From positions 248,001-312,000 of the forward strand of contig NZ_VWPY01000001.1 of NCBI RefSeq assembly GCF_011839805.1: a stretch of DNA of 64,000 bases, in the 5' to 3' direction. The position numbers and the translations under genes were made by a program. The notes under the pieces were generated by a model. That model did no database searches. It saw only the letters and a program-made list of their open reading frames with translations, and had not been told where the DNA came from. How positions within the stretch are numbered: the first letter of the stretch is position 1; each line of letters starts with the position of its first letter. This DNA is from Kineococcus rubinsiae. Its GTDB lineage: Bacteria; Actinomycetota; Actinomycetes; Actinomycetales; Kineococcaceae. Positions 16,872 through 25,419 of the stretch are shown here, one piece after another.

Positions 16872-17621
16872 TTAGGGCAAGCGTGGATCCTCACCGCGCA
16901 CGGCGTCCGCGACCAACTCGGCGGCGACATCGCGCAGCTTGCGGTTGGCGCGCTGGGACCGCTTGGTCAGCAGCAGGAACGCTTCGTCGGCCTCACAGCC
17001 CACGAGTCTCATGACGATGCCCTTGGCCTGGTCGATGACGGCACGGCCCGCCAGGGCCGTGTGCAGGTGGGTGGCACGTCGCTCTCGGCTGGCCAGCAGG
17101 GCGGCGTTGGCCAAGGTGGCGGCGGCGTAGGTGACGAACGTCGAAGCGGCAGCCTCGGTCTGGGGACTGAAGGGCTGCGTGCCGCGCAGGCGGTAGAGGG
17201 TCAGCCCGCCGTGGATCTGCGCCGAGGCGGGAAGGCCGATGGCCAGGACACTGGTGACACCTTGGCGACCAGCGATAGCCGCGAAGTCCGGGTACTCGCC
17301 CGAGGAGGTGGTGTCGTCGACGCGGATGACGCTTCGGGCACGGGCTGCATCCAGGCCGGGACCGAAACCGCTGTCGTACTGGCGCTCGTCGAGGGTGGCC
17401 GCCAGGGATCCGCTGAAGGCTGCGGTCTGGGTGCGGTCGTCATCGATGAGCACGATGGAGACCTCGTCGACGTCGCGGATGCTCGTGGCGGCAAGGAGGC
17501 AGATGTCGTGCACGAGTTCGGCGAGCGGCTTCGCGCCCAGCATCAAGGCCACCAGGTGATGTAGTGCCCCCATGGTGTCGAGGGGGACCGGAGGCTGCAC
17601 CGCACGAGACTCATCAGCCAT
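16872..17621 (-). CDS. GAF-ANTAR antiterminator-like protein
   Basis: The 249-residue protein has a GAF domain (about 20-170) and a single C-terminal ANTAR domain. The latter opens LHTALAGRAVIDQAKGIVMRLVGCEADEAF and contains LLTKRSQRANRKLRDVAAELV. It should bind nascent RNA dual hairpins when its sensor domain is active. ATG at 17621 has GGAGG eight bases upstream; a longer frame begins at 17696. It lies just upstream of, and in the same direction as, the double-ANTAR gene, with 139 bases between. Confidence 0.88.
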   Translation of the reverse strand: MADESRAVQPPVPLDTMGALHHLVALMLGAKPLAELVHDICLLAATSIRDVDEVSIVLIDDDRTQTAAFSGSLAATLDERQYDSGFGPGLDAARARSVIRVDDTTSSGEYPDFAAIAGRQGVTSVLAIGLPASAQIHGGLTLYRLRGTQPFSPQTEAAASTFVTYAAATLANAALLASRERRATHLHTALAGRAVIDQAKGIVMRLVGCEADEAFLLLTKRSQRANRKLRDVAAELVADAVRGEDPRLP

Positions 17622-17929
17622 GAGCGTTCCTCCGTCCGCCAAGATCTGACCGGTAGCTAGGCGAGATTTCGGATCAGTACATGCTCGCCGTACCACCGGC
17701 GGTCACGGGCGGTCACTGCTGGCTGTAGGTCTCACCGGTTCGCATGGCTGAGGCGAAGAAGCTGACCCAGGCCGCGATAAGCAGTCGTCACAGTATGTAC
17801 GCACCGTGAGCCAGTTCATGAGCGTCGGCTGGCGTTGAGAGCGCCGGCCCCGAGGCAAAGACTCCCCGCACGGAGCGTTCCCGCTCGCGCGGGAGCGACC
17901 GCAACCGACCCCGCCGCGCCGACCGGGCC
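17622..17929. other. 308-bp intergenic stretch
   Basis: It holds the upstream region of the GAF-ANTAR gene and the downstream region of the AraC gene. A nine-base-pair stem (17876-17884 with 17889-17897, loop TCGC, one G-U pair) lies 33 bases past the AraC stop and is a likely terminator. No supportable gene was found here; short reading frames lack starts or homology signals. Confidence 0.55.
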
Positions 17930-18937
17930 TCAGCGGCGCAGGGTGGTGGCCGGGCTGACCTCGTACTCGGTCTGGTAGGCGGCGGCGAAGCGCCCGGGAT
18001 GGGCGAAGCCCCACCGGGCGGCGATGGCGGCCACGGTGTCCCCGGCGGTGGGGTCGCCCGCGCGCAGGTCGGCGTGGGCGCGCTCCAGGCGGACGCGGCG
18101 CAGGTGGGTCATGGGGGTCGCGCCCAGCTGCGTGGTGAAAGCCTGCTGCAGGGCGCGGACCCCGATCCCGGCGGCCCCGGCCAGGTCGCCCACGGTGAGG
18201 GGCTCGGCGGCGTGGGCGTGCAGGTGGGCCAGGGCGCGGCGCAGGGTGGCCGGCCCGACGTCGCCCGGGCCGGCGAGGTAGTCGGTGGTCATGGTGGTGT
18301 TGGGGAAGGTCACCAGCGCGGCCTGGGCGAGAGTGCGGACGAGCTGCGCGCGCACGAGCGGGCTGTTCAGCGGGGAGTCGGGTGCGGTGGCCTGCTGGTA
18401 GGCGAAGCGGACCAGCCCGGCCCAGTACTGCTGGCCGGCGGCGTCGACGGGGGCGGTGTCCAGGAAGCGGACCGCGGCCGCGGTCGTGTCGGTTGCGCCG
18501 GCGCGGCCGGACTCCGCGGCGGCCTCGTCGATGGTGGTGAGCGGGAGCTGCTGCAGGACGAACGCGGACTCCGGGCCGTAGCCGGCGCGCAGCTCCTGGT
18601 TGGTGTTCCAGCGCCACACCTCGCCGCTGCCCATGGTGGTCTCCGGCTCGGCACCGGAGGCCACGGACAGGGAACCGGCCTGGACGACGACGGTGGTGAA
18701 GGTGTCCACCGGGGCGACCTCCGCCCGGCCCTCGAAGCCGTAGCGCACCGTGCTTATGGACAGCGGACCAGCGCTGGCGTGGGCCAGGCGGAACTCGTAG
18801 TCCTCGCCGGGACGGCCCAGCTCGACGCGGGCGTCGGCGTACAGGCGCTGGATGATCGCGGTGGCGACGGCGACGTCGTGGGTGACGATCGCCGAGCGCT
18901 GCACCGTGTCGCCGAGCGTGCTGCTGTTGGTACTCAC
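17930..18937 (-). CDS. AraC family transcriptional regulator
   Basis: The 335-residue protein has a ligand-sensing N-terminal half (AraC-binding-like, residues 30-190) and a C-terminal double HTH: PLTVGDLAGAAGIGVRALQQAF and the conserved GATPMTHLRRVRLERAHADL, then IAARWGFAHPGRFAAAYQTEYEVSP. The pattern resembles the AraC_binding_2 type regulators of catabolic or stress genes. GTG at 18937 begins VSTNSSTL. No adjacent metabolic target is oriented to share its promoter, so the regulon is unknown. Confidence 0.9.
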   Translation of the reverse strand: MSTNSSTLGDTVQRSAIVTHDVAVATAIIQRLYADARVELGRPGEDYEFRLAHASAGPLSISTVRYGFEGRAEVAPVDTFTTVVVQAGSLSVASGAEPETTMGSGEVWRWNTNQELRAGYGPESAFVLQQLPLTTIDEAAAESGRAGATDTTAAAVRFLDTAPVDAAGQQYWAGLVRFAYQQATAPDSPLNSPLVRAQLVRTLAQAALVTFPNTTMTTDYLAGPGDVGPATLRRALAHLHAHAAEPLTVGDLAGAAGIGVRALQQAFTTQLGATPMTHLRRVRLERAHADLRAGDPTAGDTVAAIAARWGFAHPGRFAAAYQTEYEVSPATTLRR

Positions 18938-19456
18938 GCGGGTCCCCTGATCCCGTCGGGTCGGGGACCGGCTGTTGGAGTCCCGCCCGGCGGGAGGGTA
19001 GTCCAAATGCGAAGTCCTCAGCCAGATTGCGCAGCCCAAGCCAGGTTGCAGCCCATCGAGCGGAGCTTGACCGCTCAATAGAGGTATCGCCTTCACTGAC
19101 CGAGCGTCAGTGGCAGCGTGAGGCTCGGGGGCTGTAACAGCCTGGTCCCCGAGCCGCCTCACGGGCGCGCTTGACGCGGCGGCCGTCTTGGGTCGGCAAG
19201 ATCGTCGGTCGCTCGAGCCGCGCGACCGCAGACGTCCTCGGTGGGTTCCTGACCCTTTTCAAGCGTCACCGTCAGTGCCTACTGATGTCGAGGCAAACCG
19301 CAGATGTAGGAAGTCGCTTTGCCTCGGGTGTCAGTCGTCGTCGGCGATGAAGCCGATCAGTCGTGCTGGGAGCGTCGTACCGGCGGAGAGCACCTGAGCT
19401 CGGCTCGCCCGCCGGGCGTAGGTGGCATCCGGCATCAGCACCCGGAAGCGGGTCTC
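18938..19456. other. 519-bp intergenic stretch with two stem-loops
   Basis: No gene is supported. It contains the AraC promoter region and two adjacent hairpins: CACTGAC-CGAGC-GTCAGTG at 19094-19112, and a 13-base-pair stem with a three-base bulge at 19118-19162. The hairpins may end the leftward PAS gene transcript or form a dual-hairpin RNA target of the nearby ANTAR proteins. Confidence 0.5.
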
Positions 19457-20065
19457 CTAGCGCCGCCCGGTCCGCAGCGACTCCTCCAGTGCGGCTTCGA
19501 CGTGCGGGCGGTCATCGGGGTGCAGCACCTGCGACACGGCGGCGGCGGCGACCGCGGTCACCGCTGTAGCGGGCGCCGGGTGCTGCTCGTGCAGCTGCGG
19601 GAGTAAGACGCCACGCCCGGAATGGTGTCCGATCCCGAGCAGCCGCGCGCAGAAGGCATCGAAGCTGACGACACCGTTAGCAGCGTCCAGCTCCCACAAG
19701 CCGCACCGCTCATCGGGCAGAACGGCTAGGCCCGGACTCGTCTGCGATGAGGTGAGCTCCCCGCTGACGAGACCAGCCTCGGTGAGTCGCTGCCGCAGTC
19801 GCGGGGGGAGCTTGGCCAGTGCCCGAGAGCGCGGTCCGGTCGCCAGGAGTGCTTCGGCCAGCTGGCGGTAGGTCAGGCCGTCGCCGTGCACCACGACCTC
19901 CCCCGCGTGGCCGAGCTCGTCATCGCCGGCCAGCGCGTCCATCAGCGTGGCCAGCCGAGGGTCGGTGCCCGGTGGGGGGCGGTCACCCCACAGCTCGGTC
20001 AACAGGGCCGCGGCCTGCTCTGCGCGCGTACGCAGCTGGTGCTCATGATCCAGCCACGTGTCCAT
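19457..20065 (-). CDS. PAS-domain protein, probably C-terminally truncated
   Basis: The 202-residue protein has a helical N-terminus (WLDHEHQLRTRAEQAAALLTELW). A PAS_3-like sensor domain follows, starting GLWELDAANGVVSFDAFCARLLG and reaching VLHPDDRPHVEAALEESLRTGRR. In this family the motif HPDDR is normally followed by about 40 more residues (an EYRI and RWV strand pair). Here a stop comes directly after, so the domain and any output domain are missing. It is likely a remnant of a larger sensor. Confidence 0.7.
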   Translation of the reverse strand: MDTWLDHEHQLRTRAEQAAALLTELWGDRPPPGTDPRLATLMDALAGDDELGHAGEVVVHGDGLTYRQLAEALLATGPRSRALAKLPPRLRQRLTEAGLVSGELTSSQTSPGLAVLPDERCGLWELDAANGVVSFDAFCARLLGIGHHSGRGVLLPQLHEQHPAPATAVTAVAAAAVSQVLHPDDRPHVEAALEESLRTGRR

Positions 20066-20329
20066 CGCATCCTCGCAAGGTCTAGGCCGGTCGTTCGACC
20101 CGTGCTCGGGCTCGGACCGGCCCTACGTCCCCCTTACCAACAAGCTCTTCCCGGTAAACGACCCGCCGACCTTGCGAGCCCCGCTACCCGTCAGGTCCCC
20201 CGGTGACGGAGAGCTCGAACTTCGAGGTGTCAGCCACCGCCCGCAGCGCAGGGCCAGGCAGTCCCCTGACGCCCGAAGATAAAGGACGTTATCTGCGGGT
20301 TGGGGAGGGAGTGACGTCGACGGTCAGAG

Positions 20330-21037
20330 CTACTGGGCTATCGACGCGGGCGCGGCGTCCGACAAGCGCATGAGAGCTCGGTAGACCTGTCCGCGCGAAG
20401 GTGGGGCCGGTAGCGGGTGAGCGGCATCGGCCGCGAAGGCCTGCAGCAGGTAGCCCACGACACGGCGCCACGCCTCGGGGGCAGCCGAGCGAGTGGCGTT
20501 GATGACCCCGGCGTTGGCCATGAGGATCAACGGGACGTCTTGGTGCACGAAGTCCGCCCGCAATCGACCGCTCGCCTTGGCCCGGTCGATCACTTCGGTC
20601 AGGGCGTGGGCGGAGCGGTCGCGCTCGGCCTCCAGCGCCTTGGCGTTGGGGAAGGTCATCGTCAGGACGTCCGCGAAGCCACGGTCGCCGGCCTGCATCT
20701 GGCAGACCCGCTCGATGAAGCCGCAGAAGCCCGCCCATGGGTCAGGGTTGGCCAGCGCCTGCTCGGTGGCAGCGCTGTAGTCGGCCATCTTGTCGGCGAA
20801 GACGGCCCCGACCAGGTCATCGCGGGTCGGGAAGCGACGGAACAGCGTGGCCACCCCCACACCGGAGCGGCGGGCGACCTCGTTGGTCGAAGCCTCCAAG
20901 CCCTGCTCGGCGAAGACCTCCCGAGCAGCATCCAGGATCCGCTCCCGGTTGCGCTCGGCATCAGCACGCAGCCCACGCCCACCCGCCAAACCGGAGGCGA
21001 CGGGAGCGGGAGAGGCGCAGGGTTCCTTCTTCACCAC
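20330..21037 (-). CDS. TetR family repressor of the redox operon
   Basis: The 235-residue protein has an N-terminal TetR HTH (RERILDAAREVFAEQGLEASTNEVARRSGVGVATLFRRF, cited as residues 31-69; key motif GVATLFRRFPTRDDL) and a C-terminal ligand-binding half of the SbtR-like type. It is divergent from the quinone-reductase operon starting at 21161. A palindrome lies between them, so it most likely represses that operon and itself. The inducer is unknown; substrates of the operon (quinones, reactive aldehydes) are candidates. Confidence 0.92.
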   Translation of the reverse strand: MVKKEPCASPAPVASGLAGGRGLRADAERNRERILDAAREVFAEQGLEASTNEVARRSGVGVATLFRRFPTRDDLVGAVFADKMADYSAATEQALANPDPWAGFCGFIERVCQMQAGDRGFADVLTMTFPNAKALEAERDRSAHALTEVIDRAKASGRLRADFVHQDVPLILMANAGVINATRSAAPEAWRRVVGYLLQAFAADAAHPLPAPPSRGQVYRALMRLSDAAPASIAQ

Positions 21038-21052
21038 CCCAGACTACCGCAA

Positions 21053-21069
21053 GAGTGGAATACCCACTC
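21053..21069. promoter_or_regulatory. Candidate TetR operator
   Basis: GAGTGG-AATAC-CCACTC is a perfect six-base inverted repeat with a five-base spacer. It sits 16 bases before the TetR start and 92 bases before the quinone-reductase start. The related string CTACTCCACTC occurs again near 21105. The assignment is by position only. Confidence 0.55.
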
Positions 21070-21160
21070 CACATGCCGTGTTAGTCTCGAAGCAAGCGGA
21101 ACGGCTACTCCACTCATCGAGTTGGGTCGACCCGCCCCATCGCCTTCTCAAGGAGCACTC

Positions 21161-22090
21161 ATGCGCGCGTTCGTCCTGACCGAGTTCGGAGCCACCCCCC
21201 AGGTCGTCGACATCGACGTCCCCGAGCCCGCTGCGGGTGAGGTGCGTGTCCGCGTGCACGCCGCCTCAGTCAACGGCTTCGACCTCTCCGTGGCCAAGGG
21301 TCGCCTGGAGGGGATGATGGAGCACCGTTTCCCCGTCGTGTTGGGCAAGGACTTCGCCGGTGTCGTCGACGCTCTGGGCGAAGGGGTGGCGGACTACGCG
21401 GTCGGTGACCGTGTCTTCGGTGTCGTGACCAAGGCCCACCTCGGTGACGGTTCCTTCGCCGAGTACGTCACCGTCTCTACCGCCGTGGGCCTGGCCAAGC
21501 TGCCTGAGGGTGTCGACTTCACCACTGGCGCCGCTCTCGGTCTAGCCGGTGCCGCCGCGGTGTCCTCCGTCGACGCGGCCGAGCTGCAGTCCGGGGAGAA
21601 GGTCCTTGTCGTCGGGGCCACCGGCGGGGTCGGCAACCAGGCCGTGCAGTGGGCCACCGCCGCCGGCGCCCACGTCACTGGCACCGCCGCCACGTCGCAG
21701 GAGAAGGACCTGGTCGCCACCCTCGGTGCGCAGGCCACTGTCGATCACACCGGTGACCTCATCGCCCAGGTCCGTGAGCTGCACCCCGAAGGTGTCGACG
21801 TCGTCTTCCACTTCGCCGGTGACGCCCAGGCACTGCTGTCAGTGCTGCGCCCGGGCGGGCGTCTGGTCTCCACCATCGTCCAGCCTGCGCAGCTGCCGAC
21901 GGAGGACGCCACCGTCATCGGCATCTACACCAACCCCGACGCCGACACGCTGGGCCGCATCGCCGCCGGGGCCGCTGGGGGCACGACGCAGCTGACCATC
22001 CAGCACACCCTGCCGCTGGAGCAGACCCAGCAGGCCTTCGACACCTTCGCCGGCGGCACCCTCGGCAAGGTCGTCGTCACCACCGCCTGA
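21161..22090 (+). CDS. Zinc-free quinone oxidoreductase (MDR superfamily)
   Basis: The 309-residue NADPH-dependent oxidoreductase opens with MRAFVLTEFGATPQVVDIDV and has VLGKDFAGVV plus the nucleotide motif VLVVGATGGVGNQAV at about residue 147. The zinc-binding Cys set of alcohol dehydrogenases is missing, as in quinone reductases and enone reductases. ATG follows AAGGAG. It is the first gene of a TetR-controlled set of reductases that probably detoxify electrophiles or quinones. Confidence 0.92.
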   Translation: MRAFVLTEFGATPQVVDIDVPEPAAGEVRVRVHAASVNGFDLSVAKGRLEGMMEHRFPVVLGKDFAGVVDALGEGVADYAVGDRVFGVVTKAHLGDGSFAEYVTVSTAVGLAKLPEGVDFTTGAALGLAGAAAVSSVDAAELQSGEKVLVVGATGGVGNQAVQWATAAGAHVTGTAATSQEKDLVATLGAQATVDHTGDLIAQVRELHPEGVDVVFHFAGDAQALLSVLRPGGRLVSTIVQPAQLPTEDATVIGIYTNPDADTLGRIAAGAAGGTTQLTIQHTLPLEQTQQAFDTFAGGTLGKVVVTTA

Positions 22091-22163
22091 CTGGCACCGC
22101 TGACGCCCCCCACCCCGCACCGCACCGCACCGCACCCACGACCACCTGATGAAAGGACGCCCC

Positions 22164-22805
22164 GTGCGCGTCACCGTCTTCGGCGCCACCGGCGCCATCG
22201 GCTCCCTCATCGTCACCGAACTCCTCGCCCGCGGGCACACCGTCACCGCCTACGCCCGCAACCCCGCCAAGGTCTCCGCCGCCTGGCTGCAAAAAGTGGA
22301 GCTGGTCATCGGTGAGATGGACGACGCCGCGGCTATCGACTCCGCCGTCTCCAACGCCGACGCCGTCATCAGCGCGCTGGGCCCGAGCATGGACCGCAAG
22401 GCCATCGGTCTGCCCCTGGTCACCGGCACCGAACTCGTCCTGGCCTCGATGAAGGCCCACGGGGTACGCCGCTACATCGGCCACGGCACCCCCAGCGTGC
22501 TGGACCCGCGGGAGAAGCCCACCGCCCAGACCCGCCTGGTCGGGTTCATGGGCCGCCGCGGCCTGCCCCGTGCCTACGCCGAACTGCAGGGCATGAGCAA
22601 GGCCATCATGACCGCCGGCGTGGATTGGACGATCGTTCGCTTCACCGCCCCCAACAACAAGGCCAAGAAGAGCAGCGTCCGCGCCGGGTTCTACGGCCGC
22701 GACCGCATCGGCTTCCCCATCACCCGCGCCGACATCGCCGCGTTCACCGCCGCCCAGGTCGACGAGGGCACCTACGTCAACGCCGCGCCGGCCATCAGCA
22801 ACTGA
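22164..22805 (+). CDS. NAD(P)-binding SDR/NmrA-like reductase
   Basis: The 213-residue Rossmann protein begins VRVTVFGATGAIGSLIVTELLARGHTVTAYARNP, given here as residues 1-34 (key motif GATGAIG). It continues as an atypical SDR (NAD_binding_10) of the flavin-reductase/BLVRB-like type. GTG at 22164 is chosen because GAAAGGA sits six bases upstream; ATG at 22149 would place that purine run inside the gene. It is the second gene of the redox operon. Confidence 0.85.
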   Translation: MRVTVFGATGAIGSLIVTELLARGHTVTAYARNPAKVSAAWLQKVELVIGEMDDAAAIDSAVSNADAVISALGPSMDRKAIGLPLVTGTELVLASMKAHGVRRYIGHGTPSVLDPREKPTAQTRLVGFMGRRGLPRAYAELQGMSKAIMTAGVDWTIVRFTAPNNKAKKSSVRAGFYGRDRIGFPITRADIAAFTAAQVDEGTYVNAAPAISN

Positions 22806-22859
22806 CCCACCCGGCCATCCCTGGCCACACCACCACCCTCGCTTTGAAGGAGCACCACC

Positions 22860-23732
22860 ATGTCCATCGTCATCACCGCCACCTCCGGCAAGCTCGGCCG
22901 CGCCATCGTGCAGGACCTGCTGGCCCGCGGGGTCACCCCCACCGACATCGTCGCCACCGCCCGCAACCTCGAGACCATCACCACCGGTGAGAACAACCTC
23001 GCCGCCACCGGCGTGCGCACCGCCGCCCTGGACTACGACGACACCGCCACGGTCGAGGCCGCGGTGAACGCCGGCGACACCCTGGTCCTCATCTCCGGCA
23101 GCGACCAGGTCCACCGCGACCGTCAGCACGCCGACGTCATCGCCGCCGCGACCCGTGTCGGCGTCGGGCACCTGATCTACACCAGCGGTCTGCAGGCCTC
23201 CACCAGCGCCAGCCCCATCGCGGCCAGCCACGCCGTCACCGAGGACGCCGTCAAGGCCAGCGGCCTCCCCTTCACCATCACCCGCAACGGCTGGTACACC
23301 GAGAACTACGCCATGCCCCTGACCGGCGCGAAGGACTCCGGCGTCCTGCTGGCCAGCGTCGGCGATGGCCGCGTCGCCTCGGCGACCCGCGCCGACATGG
23401 CCGCCGGTGTCGGCGCCGTCATCACCGCCGGCTCCGACGAGCACCTGGGCAAGACCTACGAGTTCTCCGGCGACCAGGCGTGGGACTACAACGACCTCGC
23501 TGCCGCCTTCAGTGAGGTCCTGGGCCGCGAGGTCACCTACCAGGCCGTCACGCCGCAGCAGCAGAGCGAGATCCTCACCGGCGCCGGGGTTCCCGAGCAG
23601 TTCGTGGGCATGATGGTCGGAGCCGACGCCGGCATCCGCGACGGCGCGTTCGCCTTCACCAACGGCGACCTCTCCCGCCTGATCGGACGCCCCACCACCT
23701 CCCTGGTCGAGGGCCTGCGCCCGCTGACCTGA
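22860..23732 (+). CDS. NmrA-like NAD(P)H:quinone oxidoreductase (QorB type)
   Basis: The 290-residue protein starts MSIVITATSGKLGRAIVQDLL and reads like E. coli QorB: LVLISGSDQVHRDRQHADVIAAATRVGVGHLIYTSGL followed by TEDAVKASGLPFTITRNGWYTENY (residue ranges about 75-112 and 125-150). Relatives reduce quinones with NADPH. The ribosome site GAAGGAG precedes the ATG. It is the third gene of the operon; a long hairpin separates it from doxX. Confidence 0.9.
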   Translation: MSIVITATSGKLGRAIVQDLLARGVTPTDIVATARNLETITTGENNLAATGVRTAALDYDDTATVEAAVNAGDTLVLISGSDQVHRDRQHADVIAAATRVGVGHLIYTSGLQASTSASPIAASHAVTEDAVKASGLPFTITRNGWYTENYAMPLTGAKDSGVLLASVGDGRVASATRADMAAGVGAVITAGSDEHLGKTYEFSGDQAWDYNDLAAAFSEVLGREVTYQAVTPQQQSEILTGAGVPEQFVGMMVGADAGIRDGAFAFTNGDLSRLIGRPTTSLVEGLRPLT

Positions 23733-23789
23733 GCACCAGCAACACCGCCGCACTCACCGCCCACGCGGTCCTCACACCAGGCCGCGCCT

Positions 23790-23838
23790 GATGACGCGGC
23801 TACTCCCCCACACCCGCACGCGGAGTAGCCGCGTCATC
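23790..23838 (+). promoter_or_regulatory. 17-bp perfect hairpin before doxX
   Basis: Arms GATGACGCGGCTACTCC (23790-23806) and its exact complement (23822-23838) enclose a 15-base loop and end 14 bases before the doxX start. The position inside the operon suggests a partial terminator, an RNA processing site or a second operator. No T-run follows it. Confidence 0.6.
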
Positions 23839-23852
23839 TCCGAAAGAAGCCC

Positions 23853-24200
23853 ATGTTCATCGCCACCATCATCGTCTCGGCCCTCATGGCCCTGGTCCTC
23901 ATCTCCTCCGCCGCAGGCAAGCTCCAAGGCAAAGACGCCATCGTGCAGCAGATGGGCAACGTCGGAGTCACCGGCAAGATGATTCCCGCCCTTGGTGTCA
24001 TCGAGATCGCCGGCGCCATCGGCCTGATCGCCGGGCTGTTCTGGGCGCCCATCGGCATCGCCGCGGCCATCGGGGTGATCCTCTACTTCGTCGGAGCCGT
24101 CATCGCCCACGTTCGCGCCCACGACAGCGCCATCGCCCCGCCCGCGGTCCTGGCCCTGGTCGCCGTGGCCGCCCTGGTCCTGCGCGTGCTCAGCGCCTGA
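23853..24200 (+). CDS. DoxX-like membrane protein
   Basis: The 115-residue hydrophobic protein has four predicted transmembrane segments (about residues 2-20, 45-65, 68-88, 93-112) and a DoxX-like opening with SSAAGKLQGKDAIVQQMGNVGV. Family members are linked to thiosulfate/quinone redox and to oxidative-stress complexes. Within this operon it may give the soluble quinone reductases a membrane link. That role is inferred from the company it keeps. Confidence 0.8.
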   Translation: MFIATIIVSALMALVLISSAAGKLQGKDAIVQQMGNVGVTGKMIPALGVIEIAGAIGLIAGLFWAPIGIAAAIGVILYFVGAVIAHVRAHDSAIAPPAVLALVAVAALVLRVLSA

Positions 24201-24294
24201 CCTGCCGCACCCGCCATACCTCACCTCGCGCGACCCACGGCCGCGTCCCACCCGCGCGCACGGCCGTGACCTGCGCACTCCACGAGGACCTGAC

Positions 24295-25329
24295 ATGACC
24301 TTCGAACTCGGCGTCTACTCCTTCGCCAACACCCCCCGCACCAGCACCAACGGCCAGAGCCCGACCGCCCAGGCCATCCGGAACCTGCTCGAAGCTGTCC
24401 ATGTGGCCGAGGAGGTCGGGCTGGACTTCTTCGGCTTCGGTGAGCACCACACGCCCTCCATGCCGCTGTCCTCCCCCACCTCCCTGGTCACGGCTGCCGC
24501 CGCATCGACCTCGCGGATCAAGTTGGGCACCGCCGTGTCGGTGCTCTCCACCGACGAACCGCTGCGGGTGTTCCAGCAGCTGGCCACCGCTGCTGCCATC
24601 GCCCCCGGACGCGTCGAGGCAGTCGCCGGGCGCGGGTCCTCCGACATCACCTTCGGGCTCTTCGACCTCGACCCGAACGACTACGACATGCTCTTCGCCT
24701 CCAAGCTCGACCTGCTGCTGGCCGCCAACGCCGGCGAACGCGTCACCTTCAACGGCCCGCATCGCCGCCGCCCCCTCAAAGACGCCCTCGTCGTGCCCCG
24801 CCCCGACGAAGCCCTGCGCATCTGGCTGGGCTCCGGTGGCAGCCCGCAGTCGGTCATGCGCGCCGTCGAGCTCGGTGTGCCGCTGTTCCTGGGCATCCTG
24901 GGCGGCAACCCCGCGCACTGGGCCCAGTACGGCCACGCCTACCGCACCGCCTGGGCCGAGGTCGGCCACCCCGCCGAGGCTGCTGACATCGCCGTCGCCG
25001 TGCACGGCTTCGTCGGCGCCGACGACCGAAGCGCCAAGGAGACCTACCTCAAGTACGAGGTCGAGATGTTCGCCACCGGCTCCGCCGAGGTCGGACGCCC
25101 CGCTCCCCCGGCTGCGGCCCGTGCCGCTGCCTACGGAGCTGATGGCATGGTCTTCGTCGGCGGACCCAACGAGGTCGCCGACCGCATCCTGGGCCTGCAC
25201 GAGGTCCTGGGCCACTCCCGCCAGATCCTGCAGATGGACGTGGGCGGCATGCCCCACGACGTCTCCCTCAAGAGCATCGAACGCCTCGGCAACGACGTCC
25301 TGCCCCAGATCCGCAAAGAGCTGTCCTGA
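24295..25329 (+). CDS. LLM-class flavin-dependent oxidoreductase
   Basis: The 344-residue protein has the bacterial luciferase-like TIM barrel: MTFELGVYSFANTPRT, AEEVGLDFFGFGEHH (Glu-His-His flavin-site signature), LGTAVSVLSTDEPLRVFQQLATAAAIAPGR and RIWLGSGGSPQSVMRAVELG. Members use reduced FMN or F420 for monooxygenation or reduction. ATG at 24295 follows a weak GAGGACCTG. It lies in the redox operon after doxX; the substrate is unknown. Confidence 0.9.
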   Translation: MTFELGVYSFANTPRTSTNGQSPTAQAIRNLLEAVHVAEEVGLDFFGFGEHHTPSMPLSSPTSLVTAAAASTSRIKLGTAVSVLSTDEPLRVFQQLATAAAIAPGRVEAVAGRGSSDITFGLFDLDPNDYDMLFASKLDLLLAANAGERVTFNGPHRRRPLKDALVVPRPDEALRIWLGSGGSPQSVMRAVELGVPLFLGILGGNPAHWAQYGHAYRTAWAEVGHPAEAADIAVAVHGFVGADDRSAKETYLKYEVEMFATGSAEVGRPAPPAAARAAAYGADGMVFVGGPNEVADRILGLHEVLGHSRQILQMDVGGMPHDVSLKSIERLGNDVLPQIRKELS

Positions 25330-25419
25330 CCTGACCCGGCCACCTCGCCGCACGATCGGCGGTCTCTAGACCCACCGCCCGCTGCATCGAACCGTCAGCC
25401 CTTCCTGAGGAGAGTCCCT

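Noticed and set aside
17703-17929. Leftward frame with MNWLTVRTYCDDC, possible transposase remnant
   Set aside because: Too short, with no recognisable transposase residues and no flanking inverted repeats.
22077-23753. Leftward 558-codon frame over two reductase genes
   Set aside because: Shadow of two convincing Rossmann-fold genes; Gly/Val/Ala/Asp-rich with no motifs.
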